Source: Chloroflexota bacterium
Lineage (GTDB): Bacteria; Chloroflexota; UBA6077
DNA length: 11,465 nt
Assembly: GCA_021845945.1 (NCBI GenBank)
Contig: JAJZRD010000113.1
Span: 1 to 11,465 of the forward strand
Reading direction: 5' to 3'
The notes below the pieces were generated by a model. It was not told the origin of the DNA and made no database searches. It was given only the letters and a program-made list of their open reading frames with translations. The position numbers and the translations under genes were made by a program. This document shows, piece by piece, positions 5,203 through 11,465 of the stretch (positions within the stretch are counted from its first letter, which is position 1; each line of letters begins with the position of its first letter).

Positions 5203-5838
5203 TCATCCCCCTGCCGGGGTCCCAGCCGCAGGGGCGGTCTCAGCCTTCGCCTCAACTCCCTCCGCCTTCTCTGTGGGAGTCCGCTGATGCAGGCCCGCCA
5301 CCATCTCGCCGTGGTCGGTCAAGATGGTAACCCCCGGGCCCACCACCAGATTCCCCACCCGGATCACGGCTCCCACCTCCTTCAACTCGGAGAGATCCAC
5401 CTGGATGGCGGCCGGAAGGTCGCCCGGCAGACACTCCACCATCACCTCGTTCAGCGGCCGCAACACCGTTATGTCGCTCAGGCTGGCAGCCCCCGCCTCG
5501 TTGATGAACTGGAGCTGAACGGAGGTCTTCAGCTTCTCCGTTGCCGCGACCCGGTAGAAATCCACATGGGTTATCCCCCCACCGCGGGGGTCGTGTTGCA
5601 CCTGCTTGATCAGGGCCTGGACCGCGGGCTGGGTGCCCACCTTTAGCGACAGGATGACCGTGTTCCCGCCGTGGCCCAACAGCTTCTGAAACGCCACGCC
5701 GTTCACCTGTAGCGACACCGAGGGCTGATGGCCGCCGTACACGTTGGCCGGAACCATCCCCTGGTGACGAAGCTGTCTCAGCTGCCCTTTTCCCGATACG
5801 GCCCGCTCCTCCGCCGCCAGTTCCAGTTGACTGCTCAT
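5203..5838 (-). CDS. rplY: 50S ribosomal protein L25, CTC (general stress protein) form
   Basis: Binds 5S rRNA in the large ribosomal subunit. The 211-aa product is the long two-domain form. The N-terminal L25 domain (about 1-92) contains LAAEERAVSGKGQLRQLR and the conserved GMVPANVYGG. HVDFYRV (about 90-96) sits at the junction. The CTC/TL5 beta domain (about 97-185) ends near GVTILTD. A disordered Ala/Glu/Gly-rich tail follows, ending TPAGG. The start is the ATG at 5838, preceded by GAGGAG a few bases upstream; the frame is open further up but the extension looks unlike L25. It follows a small unknown gene by 34 nt on the same strand, and that gene follows the winged-helix regulator, so the three may form one unit. 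pth, a frequent neighbour of L25, is not seen downstream. Confidence 0.93.
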   Translation of the reverse strand: MSSQLELAAEERAVSGKGQLRQLRHQGMVPANVYGGHQPSVSLQVNGVAFQKLLGHGGNTVILSLKVGTQPAVQALIKQVQHDPRGGGITHVDFYRVAATEKLKTSVQLQFINEAGAASLSDITVLRPLNEVMVECLPGDLPAAIQVDLSELKEVGAVIRVGNLVVGPGVTILTDHGEMVAGLHQRTPTEKAEGVEAKAETAPAAGTPAGG

Positions 5839-5872
5839 ACCTTCTCCTCTACAGGTCCCCATGAGAGACCCG

Positions 5873-6073
5873 CTATACCGCCCCCACGAACTTCCCATCG
5901 CAGTACAGATCGACGCGGCTGCCATCCAGGGGCAGCGGCAGGACCTTCCTAACCGCCTTCCGGCGCTCCACTTCCGACAATCGCTGATTACAGAACACTT
6001 CCTGCCGTAGCCTGCCGATCTGCTCGCTAGTTACATCGATGCGAACGGTTTTCGTGCTCATGGGTATCACCAT
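5873..6073 (-). CDS. Small hypothetical protein
   Basis: A 66-aa protein, or 62 aa if it begins at the ATG at 6061 (MSTKTVRIDV); I do not recognise it. It has a short strand-like start (KTVRIDVT), a charged helical middle (EQIGRLRQEV, then EVERRKAVRKVLPL) and a strand-like end (RVDLYCDGKFVGAV). There is no signal peptide or membrane segment. AGGA lies 3 nt before the ATG at 6073, rather close; GGTGAT lies 4 nt before the ATG at 6061, so the start is uncertain. Codon bias is moderate. It lies between a regulator gene and rplY, all on the same strand with gaps of 84 and 34 nt, which suggests co-expression. Confidence 0.55.
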   Translation of the reverse strand: MVIPMSTKTVRIDVTSEQIGRLRQEVFCNQRLSEVERRKAVRKVLPLPLDGSRVDLYCDGKFVGAV

Positions 6074-6157
6074 ACTTCCTAAGGCTGGGGCCTCGATAGT
6101 GGGCTTGCCGCTTCCTCCGAGGCTCTATCTTCAATCCACCCGCTATGGCGGCGATGT

Positions 6158-6460
6158 CTACCCCGTGGACTCTCGTGCCGGGTCCTGATCGCGCCACAGC
6201 AGCCCGAGCAGCTCTCCAACCGTGGCAGTGCGCTCGCCCGGGTGCCGCAGCGGGAGGGAGGTGTTCAGCCGGTATCGGTTGCGCCGGCCGACTTTCTCCC
6301 GCTCGATGTAGGCTTCCGCCAGCAGGTCCGCCACGATCTTACGGGCTGCACGCTCGGTGATCCCCACCGCCTGCGCTATCTCTAAGCCGGTGCTGTCCGC
6401 GTAGCGACCGAGGTAGGTGAGCACCAACCCGTAGTTTGTTAGAAAGCTCCACGAAGCCAT
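6158..6460 (-). CDS. Winged helix-turn-helix transcriptional regulator, MarR-like
   Basis: A 100-aa DNA-binding protein that is almost entirely one winged-helix domain. WSFLTNYGLVLTYLGRY (4-20) forms the first helix. LEIAQAVGITERAARKIVADLL (26-47) is the helix-turn-helix with its recognition helix. EAYIEREKVGRRNRYRLN (49-66) is the wing. LRHPGERTATVGELLGLL (71-88) is a conserved C-terminal element of a widespread single-domain family. No ligand or metal site is visible. The ATG at 6460 is chosen because GGAGG lies 9 nt upstream; an ATG at 6469 touches that GGAGG. The gene has its own strong promoter with a tandem-repeat site near the predicted transcript start, which suggests autoregulation. 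It starts about 150 nt downstream of the hydrogenase operon on the same strand, so a link to hydrogenase control is possible but not shown. Confidence 0.82.
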   Translation of the reverse strand: MASWSFLTNYGLVLTYLGRYADSTGLEIAQAVGITERAARKIVADLLAEAYIEREKVGRRNRYRLNTSLPLRHPGERTATVGELLGLLWRDQDPARESTG

Positions 6461-6540
6461 CCCATCCATCCTCCAAGAATGCTTCCGCCGCCGTCGACGT
6501 TTTCCAGGCGCGGGGATGTGGCCGCGACCGCAACGAGAAC

Positions 6541-6560
6541 ACATGATTCATGATTCATGT
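6541..6560 (-). promoter_or_regulatory. Operator-like tandem repeat and dyad at the regulator's transcript start
   Basis: On the + strand CATGATT occurs twice in tandem and is followed by CATG (6542-6559). The outer bases form a dyad, ACATGA (6541-6546) and TCATGT (6555-6560). This A+T-rich island would fall at about +4 to +24 of the predicted transcript of the winged-helix gene, a typical place for a repressor site. Confidence 0.5.
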
Positions 6561-6570
6561 AATAGCATGC

Positions 6571-6599
6571 ATCATACCACCGGGCATGGGACGCGGCAA
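6571..6599 (-). promoter_or_regulatory. Sigma-70 extended -10 promoter for the winged-helix regulator
   Basis: On the - strand TTGCCG (6594-6599) is followed after exactly 17 nt by TATGAT (6571-6576), with TGG directly before the -10 as an extended element. It is one of the best promoter matches in the window. The predicted start near 6564 gives a leader of about 100 nt. The -35 lies only 15 bp past the hydA stop codon. Confidence 0.65.
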
Positions 6600-6613
6600 T
6601 AGCCACCGTCTCC

Positions 6614-7885
6614 TCAGTGGACCGAACACGAGATGCAGGGATCGTAGTTGCGGATTGCCATCTCGCACCGGAGAGTGGCTTCCTCCTGGGGCAGGTCCAG
6701 CAGCCTCGGGATGTATTCCCGCAGATCCGCCTCGATTTGCGCCTGGTTCTGAGCGGTAGGCGGGATGATGTTCGCCCTCCGGACGATGCCCCGCCCGTCG
6801 AACCGGTAGGAGTGGTAGAGCGAGCCCCGAGGCGCCTCGGTAATCCCAAACCCATTTCCCGCCCGAGGCTCCACCCTCAGTTGGGGCTCCGGGCGCTCGT
6901 AGCCCTCGATGATCTGCGCGGCCTCGTCCAGGGCGTGGACCACCTCCACCATCCGGGCCACGATGCCGGTGAAAGGGTTGGAGTTGGGAAAGGGTATGCC
7001 GCTATCCCTTGCGGCCCGCCGGGCGTCGGGGGTGAGAAGCGGAAAGTTGAGGTTCACCCGAGCCAGCGGGCCCACGGAGTAGGCTCCTCCACCCTTGAGG
7101 GTGTAGCGCAGGGCGGAGCTGTAGGCCACCTGCCTGGCCTCGACGTGATCCTCGAACTCCCGGACGGCGATGTCCAGTCCCTTGCTGGAGATCAGCCGGC
7201 CCTCGTTCATGGCGTACTCTTCCGGGTGGGAGAGGGCCACGAACTCGATGTCCCGGGTGAGGCCGGGCAATGGCAGCTTCGACAGCCAGGCGACGGCCTC
7301 GACGGCCACCTCCTTGGCCCGCTTCAGCGGCTCCAGCAGCGGCCGAAGCTCCCCCTCCGCCGGCACCCGGCTGAACCCACCCACCGTGGCCGAGACCGGG
7401 TGGATCTCCCTGCCTCCCAGGAGCGCCACCAGGTCGTTGCCGATCCGCTTCATCCTCAGCCCCTGCCTCACCACCTCCGGATAATCGGCGGCCATGGCGA
7501 GCGCGCTCGGGTACTTGAGGAAGTCGGGTAGCGCCAGGAGATAGACGTGGAGGGTGTGGCTCTCGATCCACTCGCCACAGTACATGAGACGGCGGAGCTT
7601 CCTGAGCTGGCCCTCCACCTTGATGCCAAAGGCGTCCTCGGCGGCGTGGATGCTGCTCATCTGGTAGGCCACGGGGCAGATACCGCAGATGCGGGCCGTC
7701 ATGTCGGGAAGCTCTTCGTAGCTGCGACCCGCCAGGAAGGCCTCGAAAAGGCGCGGCGGCTCGAAGATGTTCAGCCGCAGACGGACGAGCTGGCCATCGG
7801 ACAGCCTCACCTCCAGGCCTCCCTCGCCCTCCACCCGGGCGAGGTACTGCACCTTGATCTCCCGGTCCCCCGATCTCAAGCTCAT
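6614..7885 (-). CDS. hydA: NiFe hydrogenase large (alpha) subunit, group 3b type
   Basis: Carries the NiFe active site that splits or makes H2. In this group the electrons are exchanged with NAD(P)H, and some members also reduce sulfur. The 423-aa protein has RVEGEGG (17-23), the L1 motif RICGIC (65-70, ligands Cys67 and Cys70) and the L2 motif DPCISC (415-420, ligands Cys417 and Cys420). All four nickel ligands are cysteine, so there is no selenocysteine here. It ends DPCISCSVH with the stop codon directly after His423. Large subunits usually carry a short extra tail that a dedicated protease removes after this histidine, so this one appears to be made already in mature length. The ATG at 7885 overlaps the hydD stop by 4 nt (ATGA), indicating translational coupling. 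It is the last gene of the four-gene operon. Nickel-insertion genes (hyp) are not in the window. Confidence 0.94.
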   Translation of the reverse strand: MSLRSGDREIKVQYLARVEGEGGLEVRLSDGQLVRLRLNIFEPPRLFEAFLAGRSYEELPDMTARICGICPVAYQMSSIHAAEDAFGIKVEGQLRKLRRLMYCGEWIESHTLHVYLLALPDFLKYPSALAMAADYPEVVRQGLRMKRIGNDLVALLGGREIHPVSATVGGFSRVPAEGELRPLLEPLKRAKEVAVEAVAWLSKLPLPGLTRDIEFVALSHPEEYAMNEGRLISSKGLDIAVREFEDHVEARQVAYSSALRYTLKGGGAYSVGPLARVNLNFPLLTPDARRAARDSGIPFPNSNPFTGIVARMVEVVHALDEAAQIIEGYERPEPQLRVEPRAGNGFGITEAPRGSLYHSYRFDGRGIVRRANIIPPTAQNQAQIEADLREYIPRLLDLPQEEATLRCEMAIRNYDPCISCSVH

Positions 7886-8676
7886 CGCCTCCGATACCTC
7901 TCCACCCCCCGGATGAAAGGCTCCTTGCCCGCGGTGATCTCCTGAAAGCGGCGGACGATCTCTTCGGCGGGAAGGCCGCGAAGCTCGAGCTCCTCGGAGA
8001 AACGTTCCGGCTTCGGGTCGTCCATGGGGCCGAAGCAGCCGTAGCAGGCCCGGTCGTAGCTGGGGCACAGGGCCCCACATCCATCGTGAGTGACCGGCCC
8101 CATGCAGGGCAGCTCCCGCGCCACCAGTACGCAGACGTTGCCCTTCCGTTTGCACTCCAGGCAGACGCTGTGGGTCGGGAGGCGCGGGGGCGTACCCAGG
8201 AGAAGCTGGGTCACCACCTCCAGGATCTGTGACCTGTTTGGCGGGCAACCCTGGATCTCGAAGTCCACCGTCACGTGGGCCGAGTGAGGGGTGGATGCGG
8301 GCAAGGTTGCGACGAGCTCGGGCCGGGGATAGACCAGGGCCTTCATCCTCTCGACATCGGCCGAGTTCCGCAGCGCCTGGATGCCCCCCGCGGTGGCGCA
8401 CACCCCGAAGGCGATGAAGATGCCCGCCGCGGCCCGGATCTCCCGAGTTCGTTTCACCTCCTCCGGTGTGGTGACCGATCCCTCGACGAAGGCGATGTCG
8501 TAAGGGGCTGGGCCGAAGTGGCTGCTGGCCTCGGCGAAGAAGGCGATCTCCGTCGCCTCGGCGAGCTGCAGCAGCTCCTCCTCGCAATCCAGGATCGAGA
8601 GCTGGCAGCCATCGCAGGAGCTGAACTTGTGGACGGAGAGTCTCGGCCTGTGAAGGGCCGGCAATCGCTCGAGCAC
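7882..8676 (-). CDS. hydD: NiFe hydrogenase small (delta) subunit, group 3b type
   Basis: Relays electrons from the NiFe site through iron-sulfur clusters. The 264-aa protein has the proximal-cluster ligands SSCDGC (Cys21, Cys24), FGVC (Cys93) and GCPPN (Cys144). A further group is Cys172, Cys175, Cys182 and Cys191, and another is Cys200, Cys204, Cys211 and Cys214. This fits three 4Fe-4S clusters, as expected for cytosolic group 3 enzymes. There is no twin-arginine signal peptide, so it is cytoplasmic. The likely start is the GTG at 8676, 3 nt after the hydG stop, with G-rich AAGGGGG about 8 nt upstream; a TTG four codons further in is an alternative. It overlaps hydA by 4 nt. The order hydB-hydG-hydD-hydA is that of Pyrococcus-type sulfhydrogenases and bacterial group 3b operons. 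Confidence 0.92.
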   Translation of the reverse strand: MLERLPALHRPRLSVHKFSSCDGCQLSILDCEEELLQLAEATEIAFFAEASSHFGPAPYDIAFVEGSVTTPEEVKRTREIRAAAGIFIAFGVCATAGGIQALRNSADVERMKALVYPRPELVATLPASTPHSAHVTVDFEIQGCPPNRSQILEVVTQLLLGTPPRLPTHSVCLECKRKGNVCVLVARELPCMGPVTHDGCGALCPSYDRACYGCFGPMDDPKPERFSEELELRGLPAEEIVRRFQEITAGKEPFIRGVERYRRR

Positions 8677-8679
8677 TCC

Positions 8680-9564
8680 TCACACCCCCTTCCCCCACAG
8701 CCCGTTCAGCTGGGAGTATCGAAAAACCGGCCCGTCCTGGCACACGAACTTCGGGCCGAGGAAGCAGTGGCCGCACTGGGCGACGCCACACCGCATTCGC
8801 CGCTCCATAGAGAGAAAGATGCGCTCGCTGCGGAAGCCCCGCTTCTCGAGGGCGATGATGGTGAACTCCATCATCACCTCCGGACCGCAGAGCAGGACCA
8901 CGCTGGTCTCTGGCGACACTCTGGCGACGTCCAGAAGGGTGGGCACCACGCCGACGTGGCCGGTCCAGGGCTCGCCATCCGCCCGGTCGACGGTCAGCAA
9001 CAGGTTAGTGTCCCGCTGCACCGACCAGCGGTCGAAGTCGGCGGTGAACAGCAGGTCGCGGGGGGTCCTGGCCCCGTATAGCAGGGTGACCTCGCCATAC
9101 TCCCCACGGCGGCGAAGGGCCTCCTCCAGGGCAGAGCGCAGGGTCGCCATGCCGTTTCCCCCGGCGATCAGCAGCAGGTCGCTGCCACGGGCCTCCTCCA
9201 CGGGCCAGGGGTTGCCGAAAGGACCACGGATCCCCACCACGTCCCCGGGTCCCATCCTCGCCATGGCCATGGTCACGCCGCCCACAGCCCGGACCGTGTG
9301 CTGGAAGGTGGTGCGAACGCCGGGATCGGAGCTGATGGAGATGGCCGCATCACCGATGCCGGGGAAGCCGAGCATATTGTACTGGCCTGCCCGAAAGGCA
9401 TAACCCTCCTTAAGGGCGGGATCCTTGAAGCTCAGGGTGTAGGTCCGAGTGTCGTAGCTCTCCTCGCGGACGTCCCGGATCACGGCTTCCACCAGGAGCC
9501 AGGGGTCGGCGGAGGTGGCCGCCCGGCTTTCGGGTCTACCCGCCGACGTCAGACCCCTCGTCAT
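8680..9564 (-). CDS. hydG: NiFe hydrogenase gamma subunit, FAD/NAD(P)-binding reductase
   Basis: Passes electrons between the hydrogenase FeS chain and NAD(P). The 294-aa protein is of the ferredoxin-NADP reductase type seen in dihydroorotate dehydrogenase electron-transfer subunits. The FAD domain covers about residues 22-122 with RAGQY (58-62), and the nucleotide-binding domain starts at LLLIAGGNGMATLRSAL (130-146). LCGPEVMM follows, and a C-terminal 2Fe-2S site has Cys259, Cys264, Cys267 and Cys275 (CGVAQCGHC then C). The nucleotide loop is GGNGMA rather than the common GGIGLA, a mild variation. Residues 1-20 are polar and probably disordered. The ATG at 9564 overlaps the hydB stop by 4 nt (ATGA). 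Co-factor preference (NADH or NADPH) cannot be read directly. Confidence 0.92.
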   Translation of the reverse strand: MTRGLTSAGRPESRAATSADPWLLVEAVIRDVREESYDTRTYTLSFKDPALKEGYAFRAGQYNMLGFPGIGDAAISISSDPGVRTTFQHTVRAVGGVTMAMARMGPGDVVGIRGPFGNPWPVEEARGSDLLLIAGGNGMATLRSALEEALRRRGEYGEVTLLYGARTPRDLLFTADFDRWSVQRDTNLLLTVDRADGEPWTGHVGVVPTLLDVARVSPETSVVLLCGPEVMMEFTIIALEKRGFRSERIFLSMERRMRCGVAQCGHCFLGPKFVCQDGPVFRYSQLNGLWGKGV

Positions 9565-10697
9565 GGCCTTCCTCCTCTGATCTCAGCGGCTACCTGGGTG
9601 ATGTCGATGCCCACCGGGCACCAGGTGAGACAGCGGCCGCACCCCACGCACCCGAACACGCCGTACTGCTCCACCCAGTAGCCCAGCTTGTGGACGCACC
9701 AGTGCCGGTAGCGGTGTTTCAGCTCCTCGCGCGGGTTCACCCCGCGCATCTCCGCGAACTGCAGGGCGAAACAGGAGTCCCACACCCTGTCCCGGCGCAC
9801 CCTCCTCAGCTCGAGGTCGACGTGATCCTGAACGTCGTTGCAGAAGCAGGTGGGGCACACTATGGTGCAGTTGGTGCACCCCACGCACCAGTCCTTCATG
9901 ACGTCCCAATGGGGGTGCTCCAGACCCTGCCGCAGGATCTTCGGCAGGTTACGGGTGTTGAGGGTCCGCCCCATGCGAGGAACAGCCTCCCGGATCAATC
10001 GATCGGCCTCCGCCAACTGGACCGACGCCGCGGCTCTCGCCGGGAGGCGCGCCAGCACGGCCGCCCCCCTGCCCGTCCCGGACTCCACCAGGAAGTCCTC
10101 GGCCATCTCGGTGAGCCGAAGATCGTACCCGCTCTCCGCCCGCGGCCCGGTGCCCATGGAGGCGCAGAAGCAGACCTCGCTCGGCTCGGTGCAGTTGACC
10201 ACGGCGATGAAGGCTCCCGCCCGCCTCGCCCGATAGTGCACGTCCACGTTGGCCACTCGCAGGAAGGTCCTATCCAGCACCTGGATGCCGAAGCTGTCGC
10301 AGGGACGGATCCCGAAGAAGGCGTAGGGGCGGTCCGGCTTGGGCGGGACGGAGAGGGAGAAGCCGCGATCGTTCCACTCGCCGGTGAAGAGGGTGAGACG
10401 GCCCGGGTGCAGGAATCTCTTGGGGGAGTGAGGGCCGTTGGCGTACCCGAACAGCAGCTCGCCATCACCTTTCTGGATCGTGTAGTGGCCCGGTCGCTGG
10501 TGGTCCCGATAGCCGGTGGCGATCTGCCGGGGTGAGGTTATCCGCTCCAACAGGATGCAGCGCCCTTCGGGGCTGTAAGTGGGCGCGACCACCTCGTGGG
10601 ACTCCTGAAGCAGGGTGATGAGGGCGGGCAAATCCTGCTTGGGGAGAACCCCAGCTCTCGATTCCCTGATGAGAATGGTGCTCTTGCTTCTCACCAT
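9561..10697 (-). CDS. hydB: NiFe hydrogenase beta subunit, two 4Fe-4S clusters
   Basis: Iron-sulfur subunit of the cytosolic hydrogenase, related to anaerobic sulfite reductase subunit A. From the ATG at 10697 it is 378 aa. The N-terminal 260 residues form the family-specific domain, including YAFFGIRPCDSFGIQVLDR (about 124-142). One 4Fe-4S motif is at Cys271, 274, 277 and 281 (CVGCTNCTIVCP), followed by extra cysteines in TCFC. The second is at Cys350, 353, 356 and 360 (CVGCGRCLTWCP). The frame is open upstream to an ATG at 10865 that overlaps the ligase stop, but the extra 56 residues are not hydrogenase-like and their codon bias is weak. The ATG at 10697 has GAGG 6 nt upstream; an ATG at 10727 (GGGG 5 nt upstream) is the other reasonable choice. 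It is the first gene of the operon and overlaps hydG by 4 nt. Confidence 0.9.
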   Translation of the reverse strand: MVRSKSTILIRESRAGVLPKQDLPALITLLQESHEVVAPTYSPEGRCILLERITSPRQIATGYRDHQRPGHYTIQKGDGELLFGYANGPHSPKRFLHPGRLTLFTGEWNDRGFSLSVPPKPDRPYAFFGIRPCDSFGIQVLDRTFLRVANVDVHYRARRAGAFIAVVNCTEPSEVCFCASMGTGPRAESGYDLRLTEMAEDFLVESGTGRGAAVLARLPARAAASVQLAEADRLIREAVPRMGRTLNTRNLPKILRQGLEHPHWDVMKDWCVGCTNCTIVCPTCFCNDVQDHVDLELRRVRRDRVWDSCFALQFAEMRGVNPREELKHRYRHWCVHKLGYWVEQYGVFGCVGCGRCLTWCPVGIDITQVAAEIRGGRP

Positions 10698-10861
10698 AGT
10701 GGGCCTCGCCGGCGAGTAGTTGTGCATGGCAGCCCCGCAATAGCAGTGCCATGGAGACGCCTGGGGGGCGCCAGAAGGAACGTCCCTTGCTGGTACGCCC
10801 GGGTGATCCGACGGCATCCAATCGATAAGGAGCACCAGGGGTGGATGGGAGACTGCTCCGC
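10698..10861 (-). other. Spacer between the ligase gene and the hydrogenase operon
   Basis: The 164 bases hold no convincing gene. The hydB frame stays open through them, but third-position G/C bias drops and the translation has no family resemblance. I find no strong -35/-10 pair; the best -10-like sequence is weak (TATTGC near 10739). If the hydrogenase has its own promoter it should lie here, otherwise the operon is transcribed through from the ligase gene. Confidence 0.4.
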
Positions 10862-11465
10862 TCATGCCGCTTTAGCCTGCGGCTGGGTCCGCAAGCGGTA
10901 TAGCTCGATTACCTCCGCCTCCGTGGTGGCGTCCTCCGCCCGTCGATCGAAGCGGAACCGTGACATCCTCGGGAAGCGGAGGGAGTAGCCGCGATCCCGC
11001 CGCCCTGCCTTGCCGCAAGTGTGGCGCGGGCTGCGGGTGATAGCGCCAGCGATCACCTCTATCACGTGCATGGGCTCTACCCATACGTCCGGCACCAATT
11101 CTGAATCCACCTGCCTGGGCCTCTCCGGCACCCGAGCGGCATCCAGCATCTCACGGAAGCGCACCCACTCCTCCTCCGTGAGGCCTGAGCCCACCCGAGA
11201 TACCGTGCGGAAGCGGTCGTTCTCCGGGTCGTACACCGCGGTCAGTAGCGATCCTATGCCCAGCTTCGCTCGCTTACCCCGGCCCCGGTAGTACCCCACC
11301 ACCACCACGTCGAAGGTCTCCCCCGCCAGCCCCTCCTGGTAGCCTCGCTTCAGCTTCACCCAGTTGAAGCGGCGCGCTCCGGCATGGTAGGGCGCGTCCG
11401 GCCGCTTCACCAACGCCCCTTCCAGACCCCGGCGCTCCATCTCCTCGAAGAAGCGCTCCAGCTCT
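10862..11465 (-). CDS. ATP-dependent DNA ligase, C-terminal part (cut by window edge)
   Basis: Seals DNA nicks using ATP. The frame is open to the right edge, so the N-terminal part with the catalytic KxDG lysine lies outside the window; about 200 codons are visible. Present are motif IV (EGLVKRP-type, here GLEGALVKRP), motif V (FNWVKLKRGY) and the OB-fold domain with GKRAKLGIGSLLTAVYD, RVGSGLTEEEW and the C-terminal SLRFPRMSRFRFDRR, which holds motif VI. The tail EDATTEAEVIELYR is typical of bacterial and archaeal Lig1-like ligases. It ends 164 nt before hydB on the same strand; I see no functional link. Replication in bacteria uses the NAD-dependent LigA, so this enzyme more likely serves repair. 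Confidence 0.92.
   Translation of the reverse strand, partial: ELERFFEEMERRGLEGALVKRPDAPYHAGARRFNWVKLKRGYQEGLAGETFDVVVVGYYRGRGKRAKLGIGSLLTAVYDPENDRFRTVSRVGSGLTEEEWVRFREMLDAARVPERPRQVDSELVPDVWVEPMHVIEVIAGAITRSPRHTCGKAGRRDRGYSLRFPRMSRFRFDRRAEDATTEAEVIELYRLRTQPQAKAA

Noticed and set aside
6614..6640. Reading the hydA stop (TGA) as another selenocysteine codon
   Set aside because: The TGA comes directly after the conserved terminal histidine, where no cysteine is expected, and the sequence beyond it has no hydrogenase resemblance.
6614..8791. Apparent 725-codon - strand frame spanning hydA and hydD
   Set aside because: Only its 3' part is the real hydA, starting at 7885. The rest is an out-of-frame reading of hydD and is not a fusion protein.
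10698..10865. A 56-residue N-terminal extension of HydB starting at the ATG overlapping the ligase stop
   Set aside because: The 4-nt overlap is tempting, but codon bias is weak, the ribosome binding site is poor and the HydB family does not have this extension.
1..11465. CRISPR arrays, tRNA or rRNA genes, complete insertion sequences
   Set aside because: I saw no regularly spaced repeats, no tRNA- or rRNA-like sequence and no transposase with inverted ends. The only mobile-element trace is the recombinase remnant.

Overview
The window is G+C-rich bacterial DNA whose real genes show strong G/C preference at codon third positions. Its content is a group 3b-type cytosolic NiFe hydrogenase, a CTC-type long ribosomal protein L25, a double-CxxC zinc-ribbon protein, a divergent Fe/Mn superoxide dismutase and a dispersed-looking 28-bp palindrome. 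This fits a Chloroflexota-like or similar environmental lineage, but no single gene fixes the taxonomy. The FlgM homologue suggests a flagellar or sigma-28 system elsewhere in the genome.

Layout. On the + strand: superoxide dismutase (143-733), a perfect 28-bp palindrome (749-776), a GNAT acetyltransferase (948-1568), a gene-free stretch, flgM (1910-2209) and a coding-looking remnant with no good start (about 2275-2508). All other genes are on the - strand. Reading from the right edge leftward they are: the C-terminal part of an ATP-dependent DNA ligase (cut by the window end), the hydrogenase operon hydB-hydG-hydD-hydA, a winged-helix regulator with its own promoter and a repeated operator-like site, a small unknown protein, ribosomal protein L25, a zinc-ribbon protein, a serine recombinase lacking its catalytic domain, a small glutaredoxin and groES.

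The most interesting gene is the glutaredoxin at 2802-3053 (- strand). Ordinary ORF calling misses it because an in-frame UGA sits exactly where the first cysteine of the CPWC active site should be. It has a strong ribosome binding site, intact coding sequence on both sides of the UGA, and a perfect 8-bp stem that includes the UGA. I read it as a probable selenocysteine-containing (UPWC) glutaredoxin. A nonsense mutation or sequencing error is the alternative. It lies 14 nt upstream of groES on the same strand, so the two may be co-expressed.

The hydrogenase genes are tightly coupled (4-nt ATGA overlaps or a 3-nt gap) and encode a complete electron path: NiFe site (HydA), FeS clusters (HydD), FAD/NAD(P) module with a 2Fe-2S site (HydG) and a two-cluster ferredoxin-like subunit (HydB). 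The catalytic subunit ends exactly at the histidine after which the maturation protease normally cuts, so it seems to need no C-terminal processing.
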